Shown: in pieces, positions 17,053-25,075 of the stretch
Numbering within the stretch: position 1 is the stretch's first letter
Layout of the letters: the number at the start of each line of letters is the position of its first letter
DNA from: UBA3102 sp964413055
GTDB taxonomy: Bacteria; Bacillota; Desulfotomaculia; Desulfotomaculales; Pelotomaculaceae
Length of the DNA: 64,000 nucleotides
Assembly: GCA_964413055.1 (NCBI GenBank)
Contig: CAYPRB010000007.1
Location: 1 to 64,000, forward strand
Reading direction: 5' to 3'
The notes under the pieces: generated by a model
Seen by the model: only the letters and a program-made list of their open reading frames with translations
Database searches by the model: none
Told to the model about the DNA's origin: nothing
Position numbers and translations under genes: made by a program

Positions 17053-17406
17053 ATGAACCCGTTGGTAATGATTGTAGTGGGTTTATGTGTCGGGATTTTA
17101 TCCGGTTTGTCGGGCCTGGGCGGCGGCTTTATACTGGTGCCGCTGTTGCTGTTTCTGGGCTTTGCGGCGGAACGCGCCGTGGGCACTTCGTTCATGGTGA
17201 TTCTGATTATCAGCACCTCGGCTCTGCTTGCCCACAGCAAGTTGAGCCACGTGGATTACCGCCTGGGAATTTTCCTCGGTCTGGGCGGCATCATCGGCGC
17301 TCAAATCGGGTCGCGATTAATGCAATATGTTCCCACGGCAACCTTCAAACAAGCCTTTGCCGTTGTTTTGGTATTGCTTGCCATACGCATGTTTTTTCAG
17401 AAATAG
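17053..17406 (+). CDS. TauE/SafE-family membrane protein, half length
   Basis: The 117-residue protein has four hydrophobic segments and the family start GILSGLSGLGGGFILVPLL, the conserved glycine-rich entry of TauE/SafE (DUF81) anion exporters. Full-length members have about 250 residues in two similar halves. This one has only one half and presumably works as a dimer or with another half-size protein; no partner lies nearby. GAGGGGG precedes the ATG. Confidence 0.88.
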   Translation: MNPLVMIVVGLCVGILSGLSGLGGGFILVPLLLFLGFAAERAVGTSFMVILIISTSALLAHSKLSHVDYRLGIFLGLGGIIGAQIGSRLMQYVPTATFKQAFAVVLVLLAIRMFFQK

Positions 17407-17414
17407 TTTAAAAA

Positions 17415-17444
17415 AAGAAAACGGCCGTCTAAAAGACCGGCCGG
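17415..17444 (-). terminator. Rho-independent terminator
   Basis: On the minus strand a GC-rich stem (CGGCCGGTC / GACGGCCG with one bulge, loop TTTTA) is followed by TTTTCTTTTTTT. It ends the transcript of the small cysteine protein at 17464-17646 and also separates it from the convergent TauE-like gene. Confidence 0.8.
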
Positions 17445-17463
17445 TAATACCAAGGCTTAAATA

Positions 17464-17646
17464 CTAGCGGCATACCTTGCCGCGAGGAGTTTGTTCGCCC
17501 CATTCGTTAAACCGTCCTTTGGGGGTAAAACTCTTACAGGCCTGATCCAGGTAACCGACTGAGGTAAAAGAAACCTCACACATGGCCGAGCCAAATGACT
17601 TCCATTCTTTAAAAAACGCACAATCTCTACAATACACCCAATCCAC
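17464..17646 (-). CDS. Small cysteine-containing protein of unknown function
   Basis: This 60-residue frame starts MDWVYCRDCAFFKEW and has five cysteines, with a CxxC at residues 6-9 and others at about 23, 37 and 59, suggesting metal binding. It ends 20 bases before a good terminator, which supports its being expressed. No family was recognised. No strong ribosome site was identified upstream, so the start is uncertain. Confidence 0.55.
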   Translation of the reverse strand: MDWVYCRDCAFFKEWKSFGSAMCEVSFTSVGYLDQACKSFTPKGRFNEWGEQTPRGKVCR

Positions 17647-17754
17647 CTGCCCTGAATAGATCTAATAAGTAATTCTATATCTTGATTTTATATTGAAAAT
17701 AATAAAAATTCAATATATTTTATTAAATTAAAACCTCATAAGAAGGTGCTTTTA

Positions 17755-17937
17755 TTGACCCGGGATAAATTCAAACCTGGAGACCGGGTGACGGTTTGCC
17801 TGCCGGACGGTAACATGCTAAAAGCAAAAATCATCGAAACCGTCACGTCAAATAATTCCAAGTACTATCTGGTGCAAATCAACCAATCCTACGCGGTGGT
17901 ATCGGAAAGAGATCTGCTCCAAAAAACTAGCACGTAA
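17755..17937 (+). CDS. Small SH3-like hypothetical protein
   Basis: The frame encodes about 60 residues beginning TRDKFKPGDRVTVCLPDGN, a pattern like small beta-barrel (KOW/SH3-like) domains. A TTG at 17755 is preferred over GTG at 17746 because AGAAGG lies eight bases before it. Its end overlaps the end of the convergent murI-like gene by 11 bases. No function is assigned. Confidence 0.55.
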   Translation: MTRDKFKPGDRVTVCLPDGNMLKAKIIETVTSNNSKYYLVQINQSYAVVSERDLLQKTST

Positions 17938-18724
17938 CCCGCTCCGCGGAAATACCGGGGTCCTCCCATAATAACCGCACGACCGGTCCCACTTTTTCCG
18001 GCTCGCCGCTGGTAAAAAACTGCTCTTCCCCCGGTCCCGTATTCATAGTACCAAGATTGTATTTTTCCAACACCCGGACTATTTGCCGCGCCACCGCCGC
18101 ACCGGTATCAATGATTTTTATTCCCGGTCCGGCAATTTCTTTTACCAAATGCCGCAGGAAAGGGTAATGGGTACAGCCCAGGACTATGGTATCAACCCCC
18201 CTGGCCAACATCGGTTCCAGATAACGGCCCAATAAATTTCCGGCTTCCGGCTGTTCCCACCTGCCTGCTTCAACCAATTCTACCAGCCCCGGACAGGGCT
18301 GGGTATAAACCTCCACCCCGTTTCCGTATCTTTCCACAAGCGCGTTAAACCTGCCCCCCGACAGGGTTACCCCCGTCGCCAGCACGCCTACCTTGCCATT
18401 GCGCGTTGCCGCTACCGCCGGCTTGACCGCCGGTTCAACCCCGACCACGGGCACGTTCATGCGTTCACGCACCACATCCAGCGCGGCAATGGAAGTGGTA
18501 TTGCTGGCGATGACGATTAACTTGGCCCCCCTGGACACAAGAAAATCACCGATCACCAACGCCCTCGCGCGAATAAATTCCAGGAGCCTGCCTCCATAGG
18601 GACAATATGCCGAATCGGCGAAATAAGCCAGGTCCTCCGCCGGGAGCACGCGCCGCACCTCTTTCATGACCGAAATTCCGCCGACACCGGAGTCGAATAA
18701 ACCGATTAAGTTCGCGCCGGACAT
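17927..18724 (-). CDS. murI: Glutamate racemase homologue (MurI-like) lacking the first catalytic cysteine
   Basis: Glutamate racemase supplies D-glutamate for peptidoglycan using two cysteines. The 265-residue protein has the family frame: LFDSGVGGISV at the start, DSAYCPYG near 36-43, and VLGCTHYP with Cys184 at the second active site. The first site, normally ACNTAS, reads ASNTTS, so Ser74 replaces the catalytic cysteine (codon AGC). The ATG at 18724 has GAGGTG upstream; a GTG at 18733 is possible. It may be a weakened or repurposed racemase, or a second copy of a functional murI elsewhere. Confidence 0.88.
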   Translation of the reverse strand: MSGANLIGLFDSGVGGISVMKEVRRVLPAEDLAYFADSAYCPYGGRLLEFIRARALVIGDFLVSRGAKLIVIASNTTSIAALDVVRERMNVPVVGVEPAVKPAVAATRNGKVGVLATGVTLSGGRFNALVERYGNGVEVYTQPCPGLVELVEAGRWEQPEAGNLLGRYLEPMLARGVDTIVLGCTHYPFLRHLVKEIAGPGIKIIDTGAAVARQIVRVLEKYNLGTMNTGPGEEQFFTSGEPEKVGPVVRLLWEDPGISAERVTC

Positions 18725-18884
18725 TATCCACACCTCATCAAAGTTAAACTGGGCCGGTTCTTAGTTTAATCTTATAACATCTGAACCGAATAAATTACTC
18801 AAAAGACCAATGACTATAAATATTTATACAGCGGCTCCCTACTTTCCTGCCTGCCGCATCTAAAAGAATGAAGAACCCACCGCA

Positions 18885-19012
18885 ACAAAAAACCCCTTGT
18901 GCAAGGGGTTACATCGGATAAGGATGCCTTTCCGGGGGCATTTCCCCGCCCCGTCCCCGTATTCCATTTCCGGGGTAACCGCGATGGTTTCCCTGCCCAG
19001 GGCGGCATTATA
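18885..19012 (-). ncRNA. Unidentified structured element ending in a terminator
   Basis: The 441-base gap upstream of the murI-like gene holds, on the minus strand, TATAAT (19012-19007), then about 95 bases of GC-rich sequence able to form several stems (GGG-AACC/GGTT-CCC around 18995-18970, GGGGC/GCCCC around 18945-18928, ATGCC/GGCAT around 18933-18915). A perfect 9-bp hairpin AACCCCTTG/CAAGGGGTT with TTTTTT follows (18910-18885). It may be a small RNA or a terminator-type leader of the murI-like gene 160 bases downstream. It fits no riboswitch class I recognise, and the -35 box is poor. The rest of the gap (18734-18884, 19013-19175) shows nothing clear. Confidence 0.45.
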
Positions 19013-19214
19013 GAAATTGCAGTTTATAGCTTAGTATACAGCCATCCGGCAAATATATACGATTAGCCCGTTTAACTAGAATTTTTATGTCACTCGCAGG
19101 ATTTCAAACACCCGGCGCGGAAATCTTATAATGATGCGGGTTTAAAAACAAGTTTACCGGCATAACCATAGATTAATGTTTATAACCGTCCGGCAAAAAG
19201 GAGAAACTAAGCTT

Positions 19215-19769
19215 ATGCTGCAAAAATTTCAAAGATTCGGCCGCGACCTGTTTCTGGCGGGCTTAAACAATTCGCACAGCGGGAACTTAAGCGTGCGCCG
19301 CAAAGACAAAATTGTGATCACCAGGCGGGGTTCCATGCTGGCCCACCTGGCACCAAACGACTTGATCGCAACCGCCCTGGAAACGGAAGATGCCAACACT
19401 TCCCTGGCTTCTTCGGAAATTGAAGTGCACCGGGCAATCTACCAAAACACTTCCGCCCTGGCCGTGGTGCACGCCCACCCGGTGCATGCCGTCGCGCTTT
19501 CCCTGACCGACGAAGAAATCCTGCCGGTTGACGCCGAAGGGCAGTACCTGCTGTCCAGAGTACCGGTACTGCCGGCGGCCCGGGCGATCGCGTCGGAAGA
19601 AGTGGCTCTGGGGCTGCCGGAGTTGTTAAAAACGTCAAAAATAGCCGTGGTCCGCGGCCACGGCAGTTTTGCGGCGGGGCACACCCTGGAAGAGGCTTTC
19701 CAGCGGACTACCAGCCTGGAAAACGCCTGCCGGATCATCTGCCTCACCCGTACTTTAAATAATAAATAG
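19215..19769 (+). CDS. Class II aldolase/adducin-family protein
   Basis: The protein has the class II aldolase fold markers: SGNLSVR near residue 24 (phosphate/metal loop), SSEIEVHRAIY near 68, the zinc-binding HAHPVH near 90, and VRGHGSF near 150. The family includes L-fuculose-phosphate and ribulose-phosphate aldolases and epimerases; the substrate cannot be told from the sequence. ATG at 19215 is preferred over 19176 because AAGGAG lies upstream of it, giving 184 residues. An unknown gene follows 26 bases later on the same strand, probably in one transcript. Confidence 0.85.
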   Translation: MLQKFQRFGRDLFLAGLNNSHSGNLSVRRKDKIVITRRGSMLAHLAPNDLIATALETEDANTSLASSEIEVHRAIYQNTSALAVVHAHPVHAVALSLTDEEILPVDAEGQYLLSRVPVLPAARAIASEEVALGLPELLKTSKIAVVRGHGSFAAGHTLEEAFQRTTSLENACRIICLTRTLNNK

Positions 19770-19795
19770 CATTAATCAGAAAGAACTTGAAAAAC

Positions 19796-20326
19796 ATGAG
19801 CTTGATCGAAAATCTTTTTCACGGCAACCTGGTGCTCCACCAGGACCTGATTAACAAATTCATAGGGGAAGCACTGGCGGATAATCAAGCCGTAGAGGAA
19901 GTCCGGGTCACCATCACCGCCGAATGCATTAACCTGACCGCATTGATTAACGCGGGGGGTAAATCCACCGTCCGGGTAAAACTTTCTCTCTCCCCGGGTG
20001 CTTTTGAATTTAACCGGCAGCACCGTTATGTTGAGCTGCCCGTAAACGGCCCGGTTTTGATTTCGTTTCACGGCATTGAAATTAAAGCCAGGCTGCGGGT
20101 GGACCCGGATCCGGCAAAACTTGACGGGGCCCCTGAGGGCCTGGTCAACCTCCTGCAGTACCTGGACATAAAAGAAAACCTGTTGAAAGTGGACTTCAAC
20201 AAAATACCCGGGTTCAACCGGGCCCTGCAAAGCAAGCTCGGCTTTGTGTTGAAATACCTGGAAATTACCAGGCTGGAATTGGGAGAACAAACCATCATCG
20301 TCCACCCGGCGGTAAAATTATCCTGA
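19796..20326 (+). CDS. Conserved-looking hypothetical protein
   Basis: The frame encodes about 176 residues with alternating beta and helical segments (RYVELPVNGPVLISFHG, KARLRVDPDP) and no signal peptide or membrane segment. A TTG at 19787 would add three residues. No family was recognised; the LRVDP and FHGIEIKA strands give the look of a small beta-sandwich. It follows the class II aldolase gene by 26 bases and its end overlaps the convergent nadE gene by nine bases. Confidence 0.6.
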   Translation: MSLIENLFHGNLVLHQDLINKFIGEALADNQAVEEVRVTITAECINLTALINAGGKSTVRVKLSLSPGAFEFNRQHRYVELPVNGPVLISFHGIEIKARLRVDPDPAKLDGAPEGLVNLLQYLDIKENLLKVDFNKIPGFNRALQSKLGFVLKYLEITRLELGEQTIIVHPAVKLS

Positions 20327-22228
20327 TTCGTTTACTAATTGTCGCTTCAACTCCAGGTATTGCGCGGTAAAATGCACCGTATTCTGCGCTTCCCGGTGGT
20401 CAAACCCGTAGGCCCTCCTGCTGACCGCCAGTACCGGCGGGGCCTGGATCCGCTTGGCAACCCCCATACCGGTGTATAATTTCCACCAGCGTTCCAGATC
20501 GGCAATGAATTCCCGGGGACCGGGGAATATCTGTTTCACGAGACCCGGACGGCAGCCGATTTTTTCTTCCAGGACGCCTTCGGCATACCAGGTCAGGATA
20601 TCTTCGGGCGTTGCCCGGTTCCAGGACTCCATAAAGGCCCGGAACAGGTAGTCATGATAAGGATAAATTACCGGATCGCCCTTGCCTTCATCCACGGCCT
20701 GCTCGCTGGAAAGCTCCGCGCTGGGCACCAGATCGATAATTTCCCGCGGAATGACCTCCCAACCGTAAACCTGCCGGTTAAGATATTCCGCCAGGGCGTA
20801 AACCTGGTGTTTCCACAGGTCGCCCAAAACGGCAAAAAAGCCGGCGATATCCCCGTACAGGGTGCCGTAACCGACCGTGATTTCACTTTTGTTGGCGTTG
20901 CAGGTAAATGCTCCCTTAAAGGCCGCCGCCAGGCCGGCCAGAATACGGGCCGAGCGGTCACGGGCCTGGATATTTTCGGCCACGAACGAAGAAACGGGCA
21001 GGTGCAAACGGCGGCCGTTTCTTAACCAGGCAACCGGAGTTGCTTCCATCTGCTTAACGGTATGGTCTACTGACTCCTGGATCGGGATCACGGTATACAG
21101 AGTTTGGAGATTACGGGCCAATTTCTCGGCCAGCCGCCTGGTAGTGGCAGAATTGTATTTGCTGGGCATATTCACCAGCAGAACGTTCTCCGGGCCCAGA
21201 ATTTTGGTGTACAAACAGGCGCCCACCGCCGAATCAATCCCGCCCGAAATACCGATGACCACTCTTTCAATGCCGGTTGACGCCAGAAACCCTTCCGTTC
21301 CGCAATAAAGAGCGCGGTAAATACTATCCATATCCCGGTCGCCCGGCACCGGCACCGGCGGGGATTTTTTCGTTTTACCGGTCAAATCAAGTTCAATTAA
21401 TTTCATCCCGGAAGAAAAAGACGGCAAACAGTCGACAACCGCACCGCTGCCGTCATAAACGGTACTGCATCCCTCAAAGACAAAGACCGTCTTGCCGTTA
21501 TTCTGCACTCCCGTACTGTTGACATAAACCATGGGCACCCCGGCCGCGCCGGCCTGCCGGGAAAAAACCCGGTTGCGCTTGTTATTTTTGCCGGTGGTAA
21601 AGGGGGAAGTAGAGATATTGACGAACAAATCCACCGGGCCGTTGCGCCGGATGGCCGCCACGGGTTTGATGCCGTAGTCGTCGCTCCACCCGTCCTCGCA
21701 GAGCAGGCAGCCGATGCGCAACGGTTTCCCGTCGATATTCAAATTCACCGGCTGCAGCAATTCCTCAACACCTTTTCCCGTTTCCTCCGCCAATTTGCGT
21801 AAACTAAAAAAATGACGGGAATCTTCAAACTCCCGGTAATTGGCCTGCAGCGTCTTAATGCGAAACGGGCGGGGAAAGTTGTCCGCCCCGCACAACCGTC
21901 CGTCCTGCGCGATAAAAAAAGCGTTGTACTTGCGCACCCGGCCGTCTTCACCGGTCTTGTCCCAATCCACGGCCACATTACCGAAAAGAACGCAGCAGCC
22001 GGCGGAAGCCTCGATTATCCTGCGGCCGTATCCCTCGCAATCGCGTAAAAAAGCCTGCTGCTCCCAGGTATCCCCCAACAAATACCCGGGTACCGCCATT
22101 TCAGGAAATATAATTATCCGGGCTTGCCGGCGGCGGGCCCCGGCGATCATTTCCAGCATGGTCCCGGTATTTAAATCCGGCCTTCCGGGGACTACTTTCA
22201 TTTGCCCCAAAGCTATTTTAAGCAACAA
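20318..22228 (-). CDS. nadE: Glutamine-dependent NAD+ synthetase
   Basis: The enzyme amidates deamido-NAD+ to NAD+. The N-terminal half (residues 1-270) is a nitrilase-type glutaminase with Glu in IIFPEMAVPGY (about 42), the catalytic Lys region and Cys in IGCLLCEDGW (about 175). The C-terminal half is an ATP pyrophosphatase with ISGGIDSAVGA (about 328). The 636 residues match the two-domain family. The gene lies divergently from the HDAC-like gene with a 129-base spacer. Confidence 0.95.
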   Translation of the reverse strand: MLLKIALGQMKVVPGRPDLNTGTMLEMIAGARRRQARIIIFPEMAVPGYLLGDTWEQQAFLRDCEGYGRRIIEASAGCCVLFGNVAVDWDKTGEDGRVRKYNAFFIAQDGRLCGADNFPRPFRIKTLQANYREFEDSRHFFSLRKLAEETGKGVEELLQPVNLNIDGKPLRIGCLLCEDGWSDDYGIKPVAAIRRNGPVDLFVNISTSPFTTGKNNKRNRVFSRQAGAAGVPMVYVNSTGVQNNGKTVFVFEGCSTVYDGSGAVVDCLPSFSSGMKLIELDLTGKTKKSPPVPVPGDRDMDSIYRALYCGTEGFLASTGIERVVIGISGGIDSAVGACLYTKILGPENVLLVNMPSKYNSATTRRLAEKLARNLQTLYTVIPIQESVDHTVKQMEATPVAWLRNGRRLHLPVSSFVAENIQARDRSARILAGLAAAFKGAFTCNANKSEITVGYGTLYGDIAGFFAVLGDLWKHQVYALAEYLNRQVYGWEVIPREIIDLVPSAELSSEQAVDEGKGDPVIYPYHDYLFRAFMESWNRATPEDILTWYAEGVLEEKIGCRPGLVKQIFPGPREFIADLERWWKLYTGMGVAKRIQAPPVLAVSRRAYGFDHREAQNTVHFTAQYLELKRQLVNESG

Positions 22229-22357
22229 CTTTCACCTCACCGTAACTGTAAACCATTAAAATATTTAAAATATTATACCATATTTATGGTTATTGCTTTA
22301 AAATAAAATAAGTAAACCTAAGAATCCATTATCCGGGAGAGGGGGAGGGGAAGATCC

Positions 22358-23092
22358 ATGAAAATAATCTTTCATGAAAATTTCAAGCTGGTTTATGATT
22401 ATGACCCGGCAGCCGCCAGGGGGAGAATGGAATGCATCGTTGAAGAACTGCAGGACGCTTACGAGTTCATCGAACCGCAACCGGCTAAAGAAAGCGATAT
22501 CCTGCTGGTACACGAAGCAGCACTTTTGAACTGGGTGCAAAGCAAGCCCATGATTTATGAACTCGCGCTTCTGTCAGCCGGCGGGGCAATCAAGGCCGCG
22601 CATCTGGCCGCGCAGGGCGAACCCGCCTTTGCCCTGATCAGGCCGCCGGGCCATCATGCCAGCAGCAGCAACACCTGGGGTTTTTGCTGGTTCAACAACG
22701 TGGCCGTTGCCGTGGAAAAACTGCGCCGGCAAGGGCTGGTCAACAAGGTGTTGATCGTCGACATCGACCTGCATTTCGGGGACGGCACCAGCAACATTTT
22801 CGAAGACGTTCCGGAAGTGTTTTATTACCACCTTTACGGCCTGCAAGGCCTGGAGGAATGCCTCAAATTTTACAAGGAATGCGACCTGGTGGCGATTTCC
22901 GCCGGGTTCGACATGCATAAAAAAGACTGGGGCCTCCTGCTGTCCACGGAAGACTATACCACCATCGGCAAAATGATCGCCGCATACGCGCGCCGGGTTT
23001 GCGGGGGCCGGGTATTTGCCGTTTTAGAAGGCGGATACAACCACCGGGTGCTGGGTAAAAATGTAAAGGCCCTGCTTGAGGGCCTGGACTGA
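22358..23092 (+). CDS. Histone deacetylase-family hydrolase (short form)
   Basis: The protein carries the zinc-hydrolase motifs of the arginase/deacetylase fold: RPPGHHASSSNTWGFCWFNN near residues 92-111, the metal ligands in DIDLHFGDGT near 133, SAGFDMHKKDWG near 188 and LEGGYNH near 228. Bacterial members deacetylate polyamines or acetoin-pathway proteins; the substrate is unknown here. At 244 residues it is shorter than usual (about 300-340), the central part being compact. GGGAGAGGGGG lies upstream of the ATG. Confidence 0.9.
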   Translation: MKIIFHENFKLVYDYDPAAARGRMECIVEELQDAYEFIEPQPAKESDILLVHEAALLNWVQSKPMIYELALLSAGGAIKAAHLAAQGEPAFALIRPPGHHASSSNTWGFCWFNNVAVAVEKLRRQGLVNKVLIVDIDLHFGDGTSNIFEDVPEVFYYHLYGLQGLEECLKFYKECDLVAISAGFDMHKKDWGLLLSTEDYTTIGKMIAAYARRVCGGRVFAVLEGGYNHRVLGKNVKALLEGLD

Positions 23093-23196
23093 ACAAAAAC
23101 CGGTTTATACGGCCCTCGGCTTAAAAGCGCCGCAACCTGGGCGCGTTAACCACCACCGCCTTTTCCGCGGCAAAGTTGCATCTGAATTTTTACGGG

Positions 23197-24381
23197 CTAA
23201 TTAACCGCTTTTTTCCCTTCAGCTTCCAGCGGCGACATGGCTCGCAGTTTTTCTACAATCGGACCAATAACTTCCAGGAAGTGGTCCACGTCTTCTTCCG
23301 TATTATCCTTACCCAGCGTGATGCGCAAGGACCCGTGGGCTTCTTCGGGGGGAACGCCCATGGCCAAAAGCACGTGCGAAGGCTCCAGGGAACCCGAGGT
23401 GCAGGCCGAACCAGTAGAGGCCGCGATGCCTTTCAGGTCCAGGCTTAACAACATTGACTCGCCTTCTATGAATTCAAACAGAAAACTGGCGTGATTGGGC
23501 AGGCGCCGGTCCGGGTGTCCGGTTAGCCTGACCTGTTCCAACCGGCCGGTAACTTCTCTGATTAGTTTATCCCTTATAGTTTTTAGCCTGGCGGCTTCTC
23601 TTTCCCGGTTTTCCACGGCCAGTTCCGCCGCCTTGCCCAGCCCGACGATGCCGGGGATATTCTCGGTACCGGCCCTGCGCAGGCGTTCCTGCGCCCCACC
23701 GTGCAAAAGGGTCTGTTTCCAGCGGGTTCCTTTACGGATGTAAAGCGCGCCGATACCCTTGGGACCGTAGATTTTATGTCCTGAAACCGACAAAAGATCG
23801 GCTCCCAAAGCATTTACATCAACCGGAATTTTACCCAGGCTTTGCACCGCGTCAATATGAAATATAATTCCTTTTTCCCGGGCCAGTTTCCCGATTTCCG
23901 CCACGGGCATGATGGTGCCCACCTCATTGTTGGCATGCATAACAGTGATCAAAATAGTTTGGTCCGTAACCGCCCCGGCAACATCTTCCACCCTGACCAG
24001 GCCGTACTGGTCCACCGGCAGAATGGTTATGTCGAAACCTTGTTTACCCAGGGCTTTTACTGTATTAAGTACGGCATGGTGTTCCACGGCGCTGGTGATG
24101 ATGTGGTTGCCCCGGGACCGGTTGGTAATAGCCGCGCCGTGAATGGCCTGGTTGTCCGCTTCCGTTCCGCCGCTGGTAAACACTATTTCCTCCGGCGCGG
24201 CTCCCACGGCCCGGGCCACTTTTTCCCGGGCCTCCGCCACCGCTTGGGATACAACCTGTCCAAAATAATTAACACTGGAAGGATTGCCGAAATTGTCACC
24301 GGTAAGAAAACGGTACATTTCCTCCGCCACTTCCGGATGCACCGGCGTGGTACCGCTATGATCAAAATATATTCTGCGCAT
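23197..24381 (-). CDS. nifS: Cysteine desulfurase (NifS/IscS family)
   Basis: This PLP enzyme takes sulfur from cysteine for Fe-S cluster and thiocofactor synthesis. Visible features are YFDHSGTTPVHP at the start, the cofactor-site His in VEHHAVL, the PLP lysine in SGHKIYGPKG (about residue 200), and the persulfide-carrying Cys in GSACTSGSLEPS (about 325). The 394 residues fit the family. An Rrf2 regulator lies 142 bases upstream on the same strand, as in many isc/nif-type loci. No iscU-like scaffold gene adjoins it. Confidence 0.95.
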   Translation of the reverse strand: MRRIYFDHSGTTPVHPEVAEEMYRFLTGDNFGNPSSVNYFGQVVSQAVAEAREKVARAVGAAPEEIVFTSGGTEADNQAIHGAAITNRSRGNHIITSAVEHHAVLNTVKALGKQGFDITILPVDQYGLVRVEDVAGAVTDQTILITVMHANNEVGTIMPVAEIGKLAREKGIIFHIDAVQSLGKIPVDVNALGADLLSVSGHKIYGPKGIGALYIRKGTRWKQTLLHGGAQERLRRAGTENIPGIVGLGKAAELAVENREREAARLKTIRDKLIREVTGRLEQVRLTGHPDRRLPNHASFLFEFIEGESMLLSLDLKGIAASTGSACTSGSLEPSHVLLAMGVPPEEAHGSLRITLGKDNTEEDVDHFLEVIGPIVEKLRAMSPLEAEGKKAVN

Positions 24382-24522
24382 TAATATCCCCCTCTAATCT
24401 CAACTGTACTGTAATTTCATCAACATTTAAGCACCAGACCAGGTTATATTTTATCCTGGCCAGGACGGATCTCATCCATTCATTTTAAAACTGGGAGATT
24501 CCAAACCGGTACTTTGCTGTTT

Positions 24523-24966
24523 TTAATTTTTTTGCACCCAGGAAGCAATCTCAGTCTCCTGGCACAGGTCCTCCAAAGTAGTGTTGTCCAACACTTCTGC
24601 AACGGATTTGCCGACTTTTTCCCACAAACCCCGCGTAACACAATATTCCGACCGGGTACATTGCTCCGGGCCGGCTTCATTAACACAATCCGCCGGGCTG
24701 ATGGGACCCTCCAGACACCTGACGATCTCGCCGGAAGTAATATTTGCCGGTTCCCTGGCCAACAAATATCCCCCCTGGGCTCCCCGCACGCTGCGTACCA
24801 GTCCTCCCCGGCGCAAAAAAGTCATCATCTGCTCCAGATACCTTTCGGAGATACCTTGTTTCTCCGCAATCCGGAAAAGAGGCACCGGTTCCTCGCGCTG
24901 ATAATCAAGCGCCAGTTCCAACATCGCCCGCAGTCCGTATCTTGACCGGGTGGAAAACTTTAAAAT
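24523..24966 (-). CDS. Rrf2-family regulator with IscR-type cysteines
   Basis: The winged-helix protein reads KFSTRSRYGLRAM at its start, QGISERYLEQMMTFLRRGGL (recognition region) and SVRGAQGGYLL (wing). Three cysteines follow in ADCVNEAGPEQCTRSEYC (spacing 8 and 5), the pattern of the [2Fe-2S] site of IscR. The first standard start (ATG, 24924) would cut into helix 1. Upstream in frame there is only ATT at 24966, eight bases after AAAGGAGTG, so a rare ATT start giving about 147 residues is suggested. It probably controls itself and the nifS-like gene downstream. Confidence 0.85.
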   Translation of the reverse strand: MLKFSTRSRYGLRAMLELALDYQREEPVPLFRIAEKQGISERYLEQMMTFLRRGGLVRSVRGAQGGYLLAREPANITSGEIVRCLEGPISPADCVNEAGPEQCTRSEYCVTRGLWEKVGKSVAEVLDNTTLEDLCQETEIASWVQKN

Positions 24967-24994
24967 TTCCGGGTCACTCCTTTCACTTTAAACT

Positions 24995-25016
24995 CTTAAA
25001 TATATCTTAAATATAT
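24995..25016. repeat. Tandem 11-base repeat in the Rrf2 promoter region
   Basis: CTTAAATATAT occurs twice head to tail with no mismatch, about 30-50 bases upstream of the Rrf2 coding start. The position suits an operator for autoregulation, but the AT-rich sequence could also overlap -10/-35 elements. Confidence 0.5.
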
Positions 25017-25075
25017 TGATAGTTTATTGTACACAATTCCTATTTGTCTAATATTGTTTTAAGTCTACTAAATTA

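Noticed and set aside
18814..19008. 64-codon frame inside the structured element
   Set aside because: Its ATG is part of the TATAAT box and the frame runs through the terminator, which argues for RNA and not protein.
18885..19012. Structured element as 6S RNA, SRP RNA, T-box or a cyclic-di-GMP riboswitch
   Set aside because: The diagnostic conserved bases of each class were looked for and not found on either strand.
19772..20305. 177-codon minus-strand frame opposite the unknown gene at 19796-20326
   Set aside because: The plus-strand frame follows an aldolase gene in the same direction and has more normal composition; the minus frame is rich in Phe and Gln, as shadows often are. Not fully excluded.
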